Source: Agreia sp. Leaf283 (GTDB taxonomy: Bacteria; Actinomycetota; Actinomycetes; Actinomycetales; Microbacteriaceae). Taken from it: DNA of 64,000 bases. Positions 36,496 through 44,254 of this stretch are shown in pieces (position 1 is the stretch's first letter; each line of letters begins with the position of its first letter). The notes beneath the pieces were generated by a model. The model saw nothing but the letters and a program-made list of their open reading frames with translations. It made no database searches and was not told where the DNA came from. The stretch lies in assembly GCF_001422485.1 (NCBI RefSeq), contig NZ_LMNF01000001.1:1709057-1773056 (forward strand). Reading direction: 5' to 3'. The translations under genes were made by a program, and so were the position numbers.

Positions 36496-36990
36496 TCAGC
36501 CTCGACCGAGGGAGTAGTTCTGAACAGTCTTGCGCAGAACGTTGCGGAAGAGGGCGATCTTCTTGAGGCCGGTGGCGTTCGACGCGGAGACCTGGATCGT
36601 GACGAGCTGAACGCGAGACGCCACGGCACGCACGATCAGGGTCGACTTCTCACCCATGACGAACGTGCTGTCGTCGGCGGGAACGCGCTTTACGCGCACC
36701 ATCGTGGATGCCTTCACCACGGCCGCCAGCACCTGCTCGGTCTCGAGGCCGATCGCCACCCAGGGCCGCCACACGAGCGCCACGACGAGCTGCGCGACGA
36801 GAAGCAGCAGCGCGGGCAGGGTCCAGACGCTAAGGAACGCCACGGCTACAATGACGAGGGCGCCGAGCGCGTAGGACTCCGCCCCGCGGAGGAGAACCGG
36901 TCGACGCTTCGCCAGGGGCAGCAGCACGAGGTGCGCCAGGATCGCCAGAACGACGCCGAACGCACATACGGAGACGATGACCATCGGCAC
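36496..36990 (-). CDS. Small membrane protein with cytoplasmic tail, function unknown
   Basis: A 164-residue protein. Three hydrophobic segments lie at about 4-24, 38-62 and 62-82 (VWTLPALLLLVAQLVVALVW); a basic, beta-rich C-terminal half follows. GTG start at 36990; ATG two codons later (MVIVSV) is an alternative. It is divergent from the UbiA-like gene with only 6 bases between the two starts, so their promoters overlap and the genes may be co-regulated. I recognise no family. Confidence 0.65.
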   Translation of the reverse strand: MPMVIVSVCAFGVVLAILAHLVLLPLAKRRPVLLRGAESYALGALVIVAVAFLSVWTLPALLLLVAQLVVALVWRPWVAIGLETEQVLAAVVKASTMVRVKRVPADDSTFVMGEKSTLIVRAVASRVQLVTIQVSASNATGLKKIALFRNVLRKTVQNYSLGRG

Positions 36991-36996
36991 AACACT

Positions 36997-37836
36997 ATGA
37001 GGGGCGCGTGGATATATCTACGCGAGCGGTTTCCCCTCGCCCTCGTCGCCCTCATGTCGGCCGCGTTCGCCGCCGCATCCGTGGGACTGTTCACGCCGAC
37101 CACTGACACCCCCGGTGCGCACACGTGGTCGTCGGCGATCCTGCTGTTCGTGATCTATCTCGCGCTGCTGCTGCGCTACCGGGTCACCGACGAGTGGAAG
37201 GACTTCGCTCACGACAGCGCCGTGTATCCCGATCGTCCCGTGCAGCGCGGAGTGGTCTCGCCGCGGACGCTGTTCGTCATCGGTGCGGGCGCGTTCGCCG
37301 TCGAGCTGCTCGGTGTGCTGCTCATCGGAGGCGCGCTCGGATTCGTGCTCTACCTGCCGGTTCTCGCCTACTCCGCCCTGACCGTCTTCGAGTTCTTCTC
37401 CGCACCGCGGCTCGAGCGGCACTTCACGCTGTCGTTCGTTCTGCACGAGGCGATCTACCTGCCGCTGTTCCTCTGGGTCGCGGTCGTGCTCGGTGCAGCG
37501 CCCGACTGGCGGACCGCCGCGGGAGTGCTGGCCTGCACGGCACTCTTCGTGTCGGTCGAACTGGCCCGCAAGTTCAGCCCGCGTTTCGATACGGAGGGCC
37601 GGGTCGTGCTCGACACGTATTCGGCCGTGTGGGGGAGGGGCCGTACGCTGGGGGCGATGGTCGTGCTGGTGGTTCTGAGCGGAGTGCTCGCGACGACGGC
37701 GGGCGCGGGCCTCGCCTCTCCGGTGATCGCGGTCGTCGCTGCGGCCGTCGCGCTCGCGCGGCCGGCATCCGATCGCTGGGTCACGACGGTCGTCGCCATC
37801 CACCTTCCCCTGCAGGCGGCGGCGATGCTCTCGTGA
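36997..37836 (+). CDS. UbiA-family prenyltransferase-like membrane protein
   Basis: A 279-residue protein with about eight helices. The first polar motif after helix 2 is RVTDEWKDFAHDSAVYPDRP, matching the UbiA pattern of Asp-rich prenyl-diphosphate binding followed by PDRP. The second motif, expected as DxxxD, appears in the loop with RFDTEGRVVLDTYSAVWGRG. UbiA enzymes move isoprenyl chains to lipophilic acceptors, including archaeal ether-lipid intermediates. It is first in a run overlapping the next gene (GTGA at 37833). Motif placement supports the family; the substrates are unknown. Confidence 0.75.
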   Translation: MRGAWIYLRERFPLALVALMSAAFAAASVGLFTPTTDTPGAHTWSSAILLFVIYLALLLRYRVTDEWKDFAHDSAVYPDRPVQRGVVSPRTLFVIGAGAFAVELLGVLLIGGALGFVLYLPVLAYSALTVFEFFSAPRLERHFTLSFVLHEAIYLPLFLWVAVVLGAAPDWRTAAGVLACTALFVSVELARKFSPRFDTEGRVVLDTYSAVWGRGRTLGAMVVLVVLSGVLATTAGAGLASPVIAVVAAAVALARPASDRWVTTVVAIHLPLQAAAMLS

Positions 37837-40265
37837 GCGCGCGCGCAGCCGAGTCGCCCGACGCATCCGTCGGTCGCAAGGCACTCGGACTCGTCGAGCT
37901 CGATCGCCTGTACCCCGGCCTCGTTCCGTCGTTCGTCGTGCTCCCCGTCGAGAGGCTCGTCGAGAACTGGTTGGAGCTCAAGGCGGGCGCCGAGGCCCTC
38001 GTCGCCGAGTTCTGCGAGGGCGCCGTCGACGACGACGCGACCGACGACGTCGCGTACGGCGCGCGCGAGACGCGACTCGTCGCATCCATCGCCCTCGACG
38101 ACACCGTCGTCGCCGAGGCCCTGTCGTCTGCGGCCGGCTGGAGCTCTGTCAGCGTGCGCACCTCCGCGCTCGCGGAGGACGGCGCCGAGCACTCCTTCGC
38201 CGGGCAGTACGTGACGACCCTCGACGTGCCCGTGCAGCCTCAGCCGGTCCGCGACGCGATCCGCGCCTCCGTGGCCAGCCTCTTCTCCGCGCGAGTGGCG
38301 GCCTACGCGCGGGCGCGCGGCATCGAAGCGCTCGAGCTCGGCGGTTCTGTCGTCGTGCAGCAGATGTTCGTCGGCACGACGAGCGGCGTGCTGTTCAGCG
38401 AGAACGGCCGCGGCGAGTTGACGCTCGCGTGGAGCAGATCGGCCCGCAACACCACGGTCGAGGGCGAGAACGCGCTCGAGTTGAGGGTGTCGAAGGTCGC
38501 CGACCGGCCGGCGAACCTGCCCGCGCCCGAGCGGCTGCTCGACATCGCGGTAGAGAGCGAGACGAGGCTTGATCGCCCCGTCGACATCGAGTGGGCCGCG
38601 CGCGGAACCCGCCTCGCCCTGCTGCAGCTGAGGCCGCAGACCACGGTCGCGCTCGACTACGAGCTGGCGTGGGACTGCACGAACATCGCCGAGAACTATC
38701 CCGGCATCACGCTTCCTCTCACCTACTCCTTCATCCGGGGTCTCTACTCGCGCGTCTATCCCGCCTTCTTCCGCAAGCTGGGCGTGGCCCAGACGGTTCT
38801 GGATGCGAAGCAGCAGGTGTTCCGCAACACGCTCGGCTACCTGGGCGGTCACGTCTACTACCAGATCGACAACTGGTACGAGATGGTGCGCATGATCCCG
38901 GGTCCCAGCAGCAACCAGGCCTTCTTCTCGGCGATGCTGCAGCCGCAGCGCACGCCCGGGGAGGCGCCGCGTCGACGGCTCGGGCTGAAGGGCGCGGTGA
39001 CGATGGCGCCGCTGGTGGGTCGGCTCGGCTGGCTCCTGCTGCGGTCGAACTCGATGTCGAAGGGCTTCAGCCGCACATTCCAGAAGCGTCTGAACCGCTT
39101 CGAGTCGATCGACTGGGCGAGCCTGCAGGCCGACGCGATCCTGTCGACCCTCGAGACCATGCGCGGCGAGCTCCTCACGCTGTGGGCGACTCCCGTGTTC
39201 AACGACCTGCGGGTCATGATCTTCCACGGGCTGCTGAAGACCTACAGCTTCGGCCCCGAGCAGCACGCCGACTACCTCGGCTACCTGCACGGCCTCAGCG
39301 ACCGGGCGTCGATCGCCCCGCTCACCGCTCTCGGCGCGCTCGGCAACCGACTGCGCGACCGTCATGGCAGCGATGCGACGGCCGACAGCATCCTGTCGTC
39401 GCCCGACTGGACGGCGACGCGCCTCGACATCGACGACTATCTCGCGCGGTTCGGCGGGCGGGCGCCCGACGAGCTGCAGCTCGAGAACCCGCGACTGGCC
39501 GACGACCACGCCTCGCTTCTCGCGCTGGCGCTCGGCACCGACCCCGAGGGTCGGCCCCCGGTGGATGCGACGGCGCGCTCGATCCGCGGGCGTCTCGGCA
39601 CCCGGTTCATCGGCCGCAACACCCGGCAGGCCATCGACTGGCGGGAGCGGTTCCGCTTCAACCGGGCCCAGGTCTACGGGCTCGCGCGCACGGCCTATCT
39701 CGCCTTGGGTCGACGCCTGGTCGAGGCGCAGCTGCTCGACGCGGCCGACGACGTGTTCTGGCTCACGGAGCAGGAACTCGACGAGGCGGTGTTCGGCCAC
39801 GCGTGGAGCTCCGATCCTCGAGCCGTGGTGGCCAGGCGGCGAGACGAGTTCACCACGTTCGAGGCCCGTTCCCTCGCGCGCCGGGTGGTCGGATCGGGCC
39901 TCATTGCACCCGCGCGGCTGCGTGACGACGAACAGCGCACGGCGGCGGGAATGGCCGCGGGCATGGGCGTCTCCCCGGGCGTCCTCACCGCCGAGGCGAT
40001 CGTGGTGCACGAGTTCGACCCGACCGTCGATGTGCGGGGCAAGATCCTCGTCACCAGTCACATCGACCCCGGCTGGACCCTCCTCTTCGTGCAGGCCGCC
40101 GGCGTCGTGACGGAGCGGGGCAACGCGCTCTCGCACGTGGCGATCATCGCCCGCGAGCTCGGCATGCCCGCCGTCGTCGCCGCGATGGGCGCCGTCGACG
40201 CCCTGCGAACGGGGCAGCTCATCACGATCAACGGAACAACGGGAGACATCGATGCCGCGCTCTAG
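37833..40265 (+). CDS. PEP-synthase/rifampin-phosphotransferase-like dikinase
   Basis: An 810-residue protein. Residues about 1-270 resemble the ATP-grasp PPDK N-terminal domain: WSSVSVRTSALAEDGAEHSF, AGQYVTTLDV, SGVLFSENGRGE and DIEWAARGTRLALLQLRPQT. Residues 280-690 are an unassigned, mostly helical middle region (WDCTNIAENYPGITLPLTYS). Residues 700-810 are a PEP-utiliser swivelling domain with H768 in ERGNALSHVAIIARELGMP. This ATP-domain / variable middle / His-domain order is that of rifampin phosphotransferases and PEP synthases, not of PTS enzyme I. The PEP-binding barrel is absent, so the acceptor is probably a small molecule handled by the middle domain. GTG overlaps the UbiA-like gene, and the next gene starts inside it. 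Confidence 0.75.
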   Translation: MSARAAESPDASVGRKALGLVELDRLYPGLVPSFVVLPVERLVENWLELKAGAEALVAEFCEGAVDDDATDDVAYGARETRLVASIALDDTVVAEALSSAAGWSSVSVRTSALAEDGAEHSFAGQYVTTLDVPVQPQPVRDAIRASVASLFSARVAAYARARGIEALELGGSVVVQQMFVGTTSGVLFSENGRGELTLAWSRSARNTTVEGENALELRVSKVADRPANLPAPERLLDIAVESETRLDRPVDIEWAARGTRLALLQLRPQTTVALDYELAWDCTNIAENYPGITLPLTYSFIRGLYSRVYPAFFRKLGVAQTVLDAKQQVFRNTLGYLGGHVYYQIDNWYEMVRMIPGPSSNQAFFSAMLQPQRTPGEAPRRRLGLKGAVTMAPLVGRLGWLLLRSNSMSKGFSRTFQKRLNRFESIDWASLQADAILSTLETMRGELLTLWATPVFNDLRVMIFHGLLKTYSFGPEQHADYLGYLHGLSDRASIAPLTALGALGNRLRDRHGSDATADSILSSPDWTATRLDIDDYLARFGGRAPDELQLENPRLADDHASLLALALGTDPEGRPPVDATARSIRGRLGTRFIGRNTRQAIDWRERFRFNRAQVYGLARTAYLALGRRLVEAQLLDAADDVFWLTEQELDEAVFGHAWSSDPRAVVARRRDEFTTFEARSLARRVVGSGLIAPARLRDDEQRTAAGMAAGMGVSPGVLTAEAIVVHEFDPTVDVRGKILVTSHIDPGWTLLFVQAAGVVTERGNALSHVAIIARELGMPAVVAAMGAVDALRTGQLITINGTTGDIDAAL

Positions 40266-40866
40266 CTACTGGCTGAAGGCCATCGGGCCCGCGGGGGCCG
40301 TCTCGCTCGCAAGCCTCCTCCTGGCGTGGATCGCGATCGGCCTCGCGATCTCGGGGTCGCTGCGGGCGAGCGTGCTGTGCGCGCTCGGCGCGTTCCTTCT
40401 CGACATGCTCGACGGCTTCGTGGCACGAAGGCTCGGCGTCTCGAGCGAGTTCGGCCGGCAGCTCGACAGCTTCATCGACGTCGTCAACTACTCCCTCTAC
40501 GCAGCCGTGCTCGTGGGCTTCCACATCATTCCCGGCCTGATCGGCTGGGCTCTCGGATTCGTGATCGTCGCCACCGGCATCCTGCGTCTCATCCGGTTCA
40601 ACATCGAGGGCTTCACCGACGACGAGCCCATCAAGTACTACCGCGGCATCGTCGTGTGCCACCTGTCGCTCGGCGCCATCGTCTTCCTGATCCTCACCCA
40701 GCTCTTTCCTGAGGCGGGGTGGATCCCGTGGCTGGCCGTCGTCGTTCTGATCGTGCTGTCGGTTCTGCAGCTGTCGTTGATCCGCATCCGCAAGACCGGT
40801 CGGCAGGCGTGGTGGGCCGCCCTGGTCGTGCCGTTGGCCGTGGGCGCCATCCTGTGGTTGACGTAG
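40252..40866 (+). CDS. CDP-alcohol phosphatidyltransferase family protein
   Basis: A 204-residue membrane protein with about six helices. The full catalytic motif is present: DMLDGFVAR, then eight residues, G, RQLDSFID, i.e. D-x2-DG-x2-AR-x8-G-x3-D-x3-D. It transfers an alcohol head group with release of CMP; the length and the GFTDDEPIKYYRG loop are closest in look to phosphatidylserine-synthase-type enzymes, which is only a resemblance. It starts 14 bases inside the dikinase-like gene and ends 13 bases inside the GNAT gene. Confidence 0.88.
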   Translation: MPRSSYWLKAIGPAGAVSLASLLLAWIAIGLAISGSLRASVLCALGAFLLDMLDGFVARRLGVSSEFGRQLDSFIDVVNYSLYAAVLVGFHIIPGLIGWALGFVIVATGILRLIRFNIEGFTDDEPIKYYRGIVVCHLSLGAIVFLILTQLFPEAGWIPWLAVVVLIVLSVLQLSLIRIRKTGRQAWWAALVVPLAVGAILWLT

Positions 40867-41360
40867 CGACGCGCTTCCCGGCCGAGACGCATCGCGCTCT
40901 GGCCGAGCAGATCCGCTCGATCGCCCGGGAGCATCCCGAGGTCTCGGAGCGCAGCGCACGCCGCCTCGTGCGCGCCCTCAGACAGGGGCGCCTCGCGATC
41001 GCGATCGACGACTCCCGGGTCGTCGGCTGGTTCCTCTCCGAAGGGTCGGGTGTCGCGACGCACGAGCTCGGCTACCTCTTCGTCGAGCGTCGATTCCGCA
41101 CGGGCGAGGTCTTCGACCGGATGCTGGCGCTGCTGCTCGAGATCGAGTCGCGCGCCGTCGCGGTCACCTTCCGCCCGGCGTTCGCCGCGTGGCTCGAGCG
41201 GTCGTACGGCTTCGAGCGCGCGAGCCTGGGCGGCGTCGTGATGCTGTCGCGGGGTACCTTCCTGCTTCGACGACTGACGCCCGCTCGAATGGCGGCGGTG
41301 GCGCGGCACACCACGGCGGCGTCGCCGATCTATCTGACCTGGCGGAGGCCGGGGCTGTGA
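40854..41360 (+). CDS. GNAT-like acyltransferase
   Basis: A 168-residue soluble protein. AIAIDDSRVVGWFLSEGSG is the central strand pair, THELGYLFVERRFRTGEVFD the acyl-CoA-binding beta-bulge and following helix (a RRFRTGE variant of the usual Q/R-x-x-G-x-G/A), and FAAWLERSYGFERASL the family's C-terminal Tyr-Gly-Phe motif. The GTG at 40854 was chosen because it gives a compact start overlapping the previous gene by 13 bases; no Shine-Dalgarno stands out. The acceptor is unknown; in this cluster it could be an amine or alcohol head group. Confidence 0.7.
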   Translation: MVDVATRFPAETHRALAEQIRSIAREHPEVSERSARRLVRALRQGRLAIAIDDSRVVGWFLSEGSGVATHELGYLFVERRFRTGEVFDRMLALLLEIESRAVAVTFRPAFAAWLERSYGFERASLGGVVMLSRGTFLLRRLTPARMAAVARHTTAASPIYLTWRRPGL

Positions 41361-41974
41361 TCGTCGAACCCTCGGGCGCCCTCGTCTTCGGGGCCGCCAC
41401 GATCGCCCTCGCGCTGTCGTTCGTCGCGCTCGAGCGCCTGGTGCGCACCCGCGACGTGCCCACCGAGATCACGCGGCGCGTCGCGCACGTTCTCGCCTGC
41501 CTGTTCGCCCTGCTGGTGCACACCCTGGTGTCGGTCTGGCTCTTCGTCGTGCTCTCGCTCGTGTTCGCGGCCCTCATGTGGCTCTCGCGTCACTTCCACG
41601 TCTTCACCGCCATCCACAAGGTGAGACGGCGCTCGCTCGGAGACGTCTATCTCCCCCTCGGAATCGGCACCGCCGCCCTGCTGGGCCAGGCCGACACCGC
41701 GGTCTTCGTGGCCGCGGTACTCATCCTCGGCCTCGCGGACGTGGCCGCCGGGCTGGTGGGCGACCACCTTCGCTCGAGGCGTAAGACGTGGTGGGGCTCG
41801 GGGGCGTTCCTCGCGGTGAGCGTCGTCGTGCTCGCCCTGTGCGGGTTCCCGGTCGTCGCGATCGCGGCTGTGGCCCTGCTCGCCACGGTGACGGAGCGCT
41901 ACTCGCCGCTGGGCACCGACAACGTCAGCATCCCGTTCGTCGTCGCCGGGCTCCTCGTGATCAGCGCGACTTGA
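41357..41974 (+). CDS. Dolichol-kinase/DGK1-like CTP-dependent lipid kinase family protein
   Basis: A 205-residue protein with about six helices. ITRRVAHVLACLFALLVH gives the Arg-x-x-His helix, HKVRRRSLGDVYLPLGIG a loop, LADVAAGLVGDHL the D-x-x-A-x-x-VG motif, KTWWGSGAFLAVSV the K-x-x-x-GS motif, and TERYSPLGTDNVSIPFV the E-x-x-S-x-x-G-x-DN-x-x-IP motif. Together these fit the Sec59/DGK1/phytol-kinase family, which uses CTP to phosphorylate long-chain alcohols or diacylglycerol. GTG overlaps the GNAT gene (GTGA); it ends 14 bases inside the convergent CarS-like gene. Confidence 0.78.
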   Translation: MIVEPSGALVFGAATIALALSFVALERLVRTRDVPTEITRRVAHVLACLFALLVHTLVSVWLFVVLSLVFAALMWLSRHFHVFTAIHKVRRRSLGDVYLPLGIGTAALLGQADTAVFVAAVLILGLADVAAGLVGDHLRSRRKTWWGSGAFLAVSVVVLALCGFPVVAIAAVALLATVTERYSPLGTDNVSIPFVVAGLLVISAT

Positions 41975-42524
41975 GCCGCAGCCGGTGCATCACCAGGTCG
42001 GTCGTCGCGTGCACGACCACGCCGACGAGCGCCGTGGCCGCGACCAGCAGGGGAGAGGAACCGAGCGCGACGAGCAGCACCGAGACGGCCACGATGCCGT
42101 CGGCCAGGTCGGCTATGCGCTGCACGCCACGCCACCGCGACGACGTCTCGACACTCGAGGCGATTCCGACCCGGCGCTTCACGAAGCTGTTCACCAGCTC
42201 GCCCAGCACGTAGGCCACGCCGATCGCGAAGCCGATGGCCGCCGAGCGCGGGCCGCGCAGAACGGGGGCGACCCAGGATCCGAGGTCGGGATGGCCCAGC
42301 ACACCGGCGACGATGGCGGCCCCTCCCACGTAGATCACGACGCCGAGCCAGGTCTTCGTCCGCCCGAACACCGGGCGTCCGTCGCGCCATGTGGCGCCGG
42401 CGTCGATCGGAACGGCGAGCCGTCGCATCCACCCCTGCTTGAGCACGACGATCAGCACGACGCCCGGCAGGAGAACGGTGGCGAGCAGCGAGGCGAGCTG
42501 CGAGACGAGGAGGAGGGCGGACAT
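41961..42524 (-). CDS. CDP-archaeol-synthase (CarS/DUF46)-like membrane protein
   Basis: A 187-residue protein with about five helices. PIDAGATWRDGRPVFGRTKT matches the archaeal CarS loop (P-x-D-x-G, DGR-x-x-FG, KTW), and GELVNSFVKRRVGI matches the following GD-x-x-KS-F-x-KRR helix. CarS makes CDP-archaeol from an ether-lipid phosphate and CTP; in a bacterium the substrate would be another lipid phosphate. It is encoded on the minus strand and its last 14 bases overlap the end of the lipid-kinase-like gene. It starts 25 bases from the infA promoter. Confidence 0.78.
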   Translation of the reverse strand: MSALLLVSQLASLLATVLLPGVVLIVVLKQGWMRRLAVPIDAGATWRDGRPVFGRTKTWLGVVIYVGGAAIVAGVLGHPDLGSWVAPVLRGPRSAAIGFAIGVAYVLGELVNSFVKRRVGIASSVETSSRWRGVQRIADLADGIVAVSVLLVALGSSPLLVAATALVGVVVHATTDLVMHRLRLKSR

Positions 42525-42548
42525 CCCCTGAATCGTACCGGGATCGAC

Positions 42549-42577
42549 TTGCCAGAAAGGCTCATATCACCTAAGCT
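42549..42577 (+). promoter_or_regulatory. Promoter of the infA-rpmJ-rpsM-rpsK-rpoA-rplQ operon
   Basis: TTGCCA at 42549-42554, a 17-base spacer and TAAGCT at 42572-42577, 116 bases before infA. Being separated from map by 15 kb, the alpha operon needs its own promoter and this is the best candidate. Confidence 0.6.
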
Positions 42578-42692
42578 CGATCTTTGGTGTTTGTACGCCC
42601 TTTTCGGCGTGCCGCGTTCGAGCCCACGGGCCCCGTCGCACACACCCATCCAACGCACGACCAGCAATCAATAACTTTAGCGATAGTGAGTA

Positions 42693-42914
42693 ATGGCCAA
42701 AAAAGACGGTGTCATCGAGATCGAAGGCGCAGTGGTCGAGGCTCTGCCCAACGCGATGTTTCGTGTTGAGCTGACCAACGGACACAAAGTACTCGCCCAT
42801 ATTTCGGGCAAGATGCGTCAGCACTACATCCGAATCCTCCCTGAGGACCGGGTGATCGTAGAGCTGAGCCCTTACGACCTGACCCGCGGTCGAATCGTCT
42901 ACCGCTACAAGTAA
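42693..42914 (+). CDS. infA: Translation initiation factor IF-1
   Basis: A 73-residue OB-fold factor that covers the A-site during initiation. [40 protein letters not shown] and GDRVIVE-type strands (here [20 protein letters not shown]) are conserved. ATG at 42693 after GTGAGT; no strong Shine-Dalgarno. First gene of its operon, with rpmJ 85 bases downstream. Confidence 0.98.
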   Translation: MAKKDGVIEIEGAVVEALPNAMFRVELTNGHKVLAHISGKMRQHYIRILPEDRVIVELSPYDLTRGRIVYRYK

Positions 42915-42999
42915 CGCTCACCCGAGCGATTTGATCGCTGGAAAGTAACGGCCCGGGGCATCCTCCGGGTACGAAGACAGCGAAAACAAGGAAAACATC

Positions 43000-43116
43000 A
43001 TGAAGGTCAACCCCAGCGTCAAGCCGATGTGCGAGCACTGCCGTGTCATCCGTCGCAACGGCAACGTGATGGTCATCTGCAAGAGCAACCCGCGCCACAA
43101 GCAGCGCCAGGGCTAA
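43000..43116 (+). CDS. rpmJ: 50S ribosomal protein L36
   Basis: A 38-residue protein. [20 protein letters not shown] and a [12 protein letters not shown] end contain the zinc ligands C11, C14, C27 and H33, so this is the zinc-binding (C+) form. AAGGAAAA precedes the ATG at 43000. It lies between infA and rpsM in the normal order. Confidence 0.98.
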   Translation: MKVNPSVKPMCEHCRVIRRNGNVMVICKSNPRHKQRQG

Positions 43117-43173
43117 GCAGCAGGCCTGCCCGTCTGGGCAACCAGCTACACCCGCTCCACCAACACAACACAA

Positions 43174-43246
43174 CAGCAGAACCAGATCCGATCGGTTTGC
43201 CGATCGGGGACACCCGCGGCAGGAGGCCGCGGCACCGGTTCTGCTG
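43174..43246 (+). promoter_or_regulatory. Predicted three-way-junction RNA element upstream of rpsM
   Basis: A perfect 10-bp closing stem CAGCAGAACC/GGTTCTGCTG (43174-43183 with 43237-43246) encloses two hairpins: CCGATCGG/CCGATCGG with a TTTG loop (43188-43207) and CCGCGGC/GCCGCGG with an AGGAG loop (43214-43232). It ends 32 bases before the rpsM ATG. The AGGAG in the second loop could act as an alternative ribosome-binding-like sequence. Confidence 0.65.
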
Positions 43247-43278
43247 CAGACCTCCACTCATCAACAGGAGCCACCACC

Positions 43279-43653
43279 ATGGCACGTCTAGCAGGCGTAG
43301 ACATTCCGCGCGACAAGCGCGTGGAAGTCGCACTCACCTACATCTACGGAGTCGGTCGCACCAGCGCCCTCAAGACTCTGGCCGACACCGACATCTCGGG
43401 CGACATCCGGGTCAAGGACCTCAGCGATGACCAGCTCATCGCTCTGCGCGACTACATCGAAGGCAACTTCAAGGTAGAAGGTGACCTTCGTCGTGAGGTC
43501 GCAGCAGACATCCGTCGCAAGGTCGAGATCGGCAGCTACCAGGGTGTCCGTCACCGTCGTGGCCTGCCCGTTCACGGACAGCGCACGAAAACCAACGCTC
43601 GTACCCGCAAGGGCCCGAAGCGCACCGTCGCCGGCAAGAAGAAGGCCCGATAG
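43279..43653 (+). CDS. rpsM: 30S ribosomal protein S13
   Basis: A 124-residue head protein forming bridges to the 50S subunit. [31 protein letters not shown] and the basic [20 protein letters not shown] tail are typical. ATG with AACAGGAG about 9 bases upstream. A structured 73-base element precedes it. Confidence 0.98.
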   Translation: MARLAGVDIPRDKRVEVALTYIYGVGRTSALKTLADTDISGDIRVKDLSDDQLIALRDYIEGNFKVEGDLRREVAADIRRKVEIGSYQGVRHRRGLPVHGQRTKTNARTRKGPKRTVAGKKKAR

Positions 43654-43704
43654 CGAGAGGCCCCCGCGCCTCACGCATCGCCATAAACGTTTTAGGAGAA
43701 AACA

Positions 43705-44103
43705 ATGGCAGCACCAAAATCGGCCGCTCGTAAGCCGCGTCGTAAAGAGAAGAAGAACATCGCCGTGGGCCAGGCCCACATCAAGTCGACGTTCAACAAC
43801 ACCATCGTCACCATCACCGACCCGCAGGGCGCTGTCCTGAGCTGGGCTTCGTCGGGAACCGTCGGATTCAAGGGATCGCGCAAGTCGACCCCGTTCGCCG
43901 CTCAGCTGAGCGCCGAGTCCGCCGCCCGCCAGGCGCAGGAGCACGGCGTCAAGAAGGTCGACGTCTTCGTCAAGGGACCGGGATCGGGTCGCGAGACCGC
44001 CATCCGTTCGCTCCAGGCCGCCGGCCTCGAGGTCGGATCGATCAACGACGTCACCCCGCAGGCGCACAACGGTTGCCGCCCGCCGAAGCGCCGTCGCGTC
44101 TAA
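43705..44103 (+). CDS. rpsK: 30S ribosomal protein S11
   Basis: A 132-residue platform protein next to the E site. [40 protein letters not shown] and [15 protein letters not shown] are diagnostic. TTTTAGGAGAAA gives a strong ribosome site. In many bacteria rpsD follows; here it is absent and a long hairpin precedes rpoA. Confidence 0.98.
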   Translation: MAAPKSAARKPRRKEKKNIAVGQAHIKSTFNNTIVTITDPQGAVLSWASSGTVGFKGSRKSTPFAAQLSAESAARQAQEHGVKKVDVFVKGPGSGRETAIRSLQAAGLEVGSINDVTPQAHNGCRPPKRRRV

Positions 44104-44116
44104 GTAAGCCAACCGC

Positions 44117-44152
44117 CGATCGGAGAATGGGATTTTTCCCATTCTCCGATCG
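44117..44152 (+). promoter_or_regulatory. Perfect 16-bp hairpin between rpsK and rpoA
   Basis: CGATCGGAGAATGGGA (44117-44132), a TTTT loop and TCCCATTCTCCGATCG (44137-44152) pair without mismatch. No T-run follows the right arm, so full termination is unlikely. It sits where rpsD would be and may set the ratio of RNA polymerase alpha to S13/S11. Confidence 0.7.
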
Positions 44153-44254
44153 ACGGGTTGTACGTGGTTTCATAACTCAATAACCGGCCGGGCCCGCCAC
44201 CCGGTTGTCACTGCAGGTGTCATATAGCGGACATCTGGCCGAAAGGAATCAATA

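Noticed and set aside
44117..44152. Rho-independent terminator before rpoA
   Set aside because: The stem is perfect but no T-run follows, and rpoA has no convincing promoter of its own in the remaining gap.
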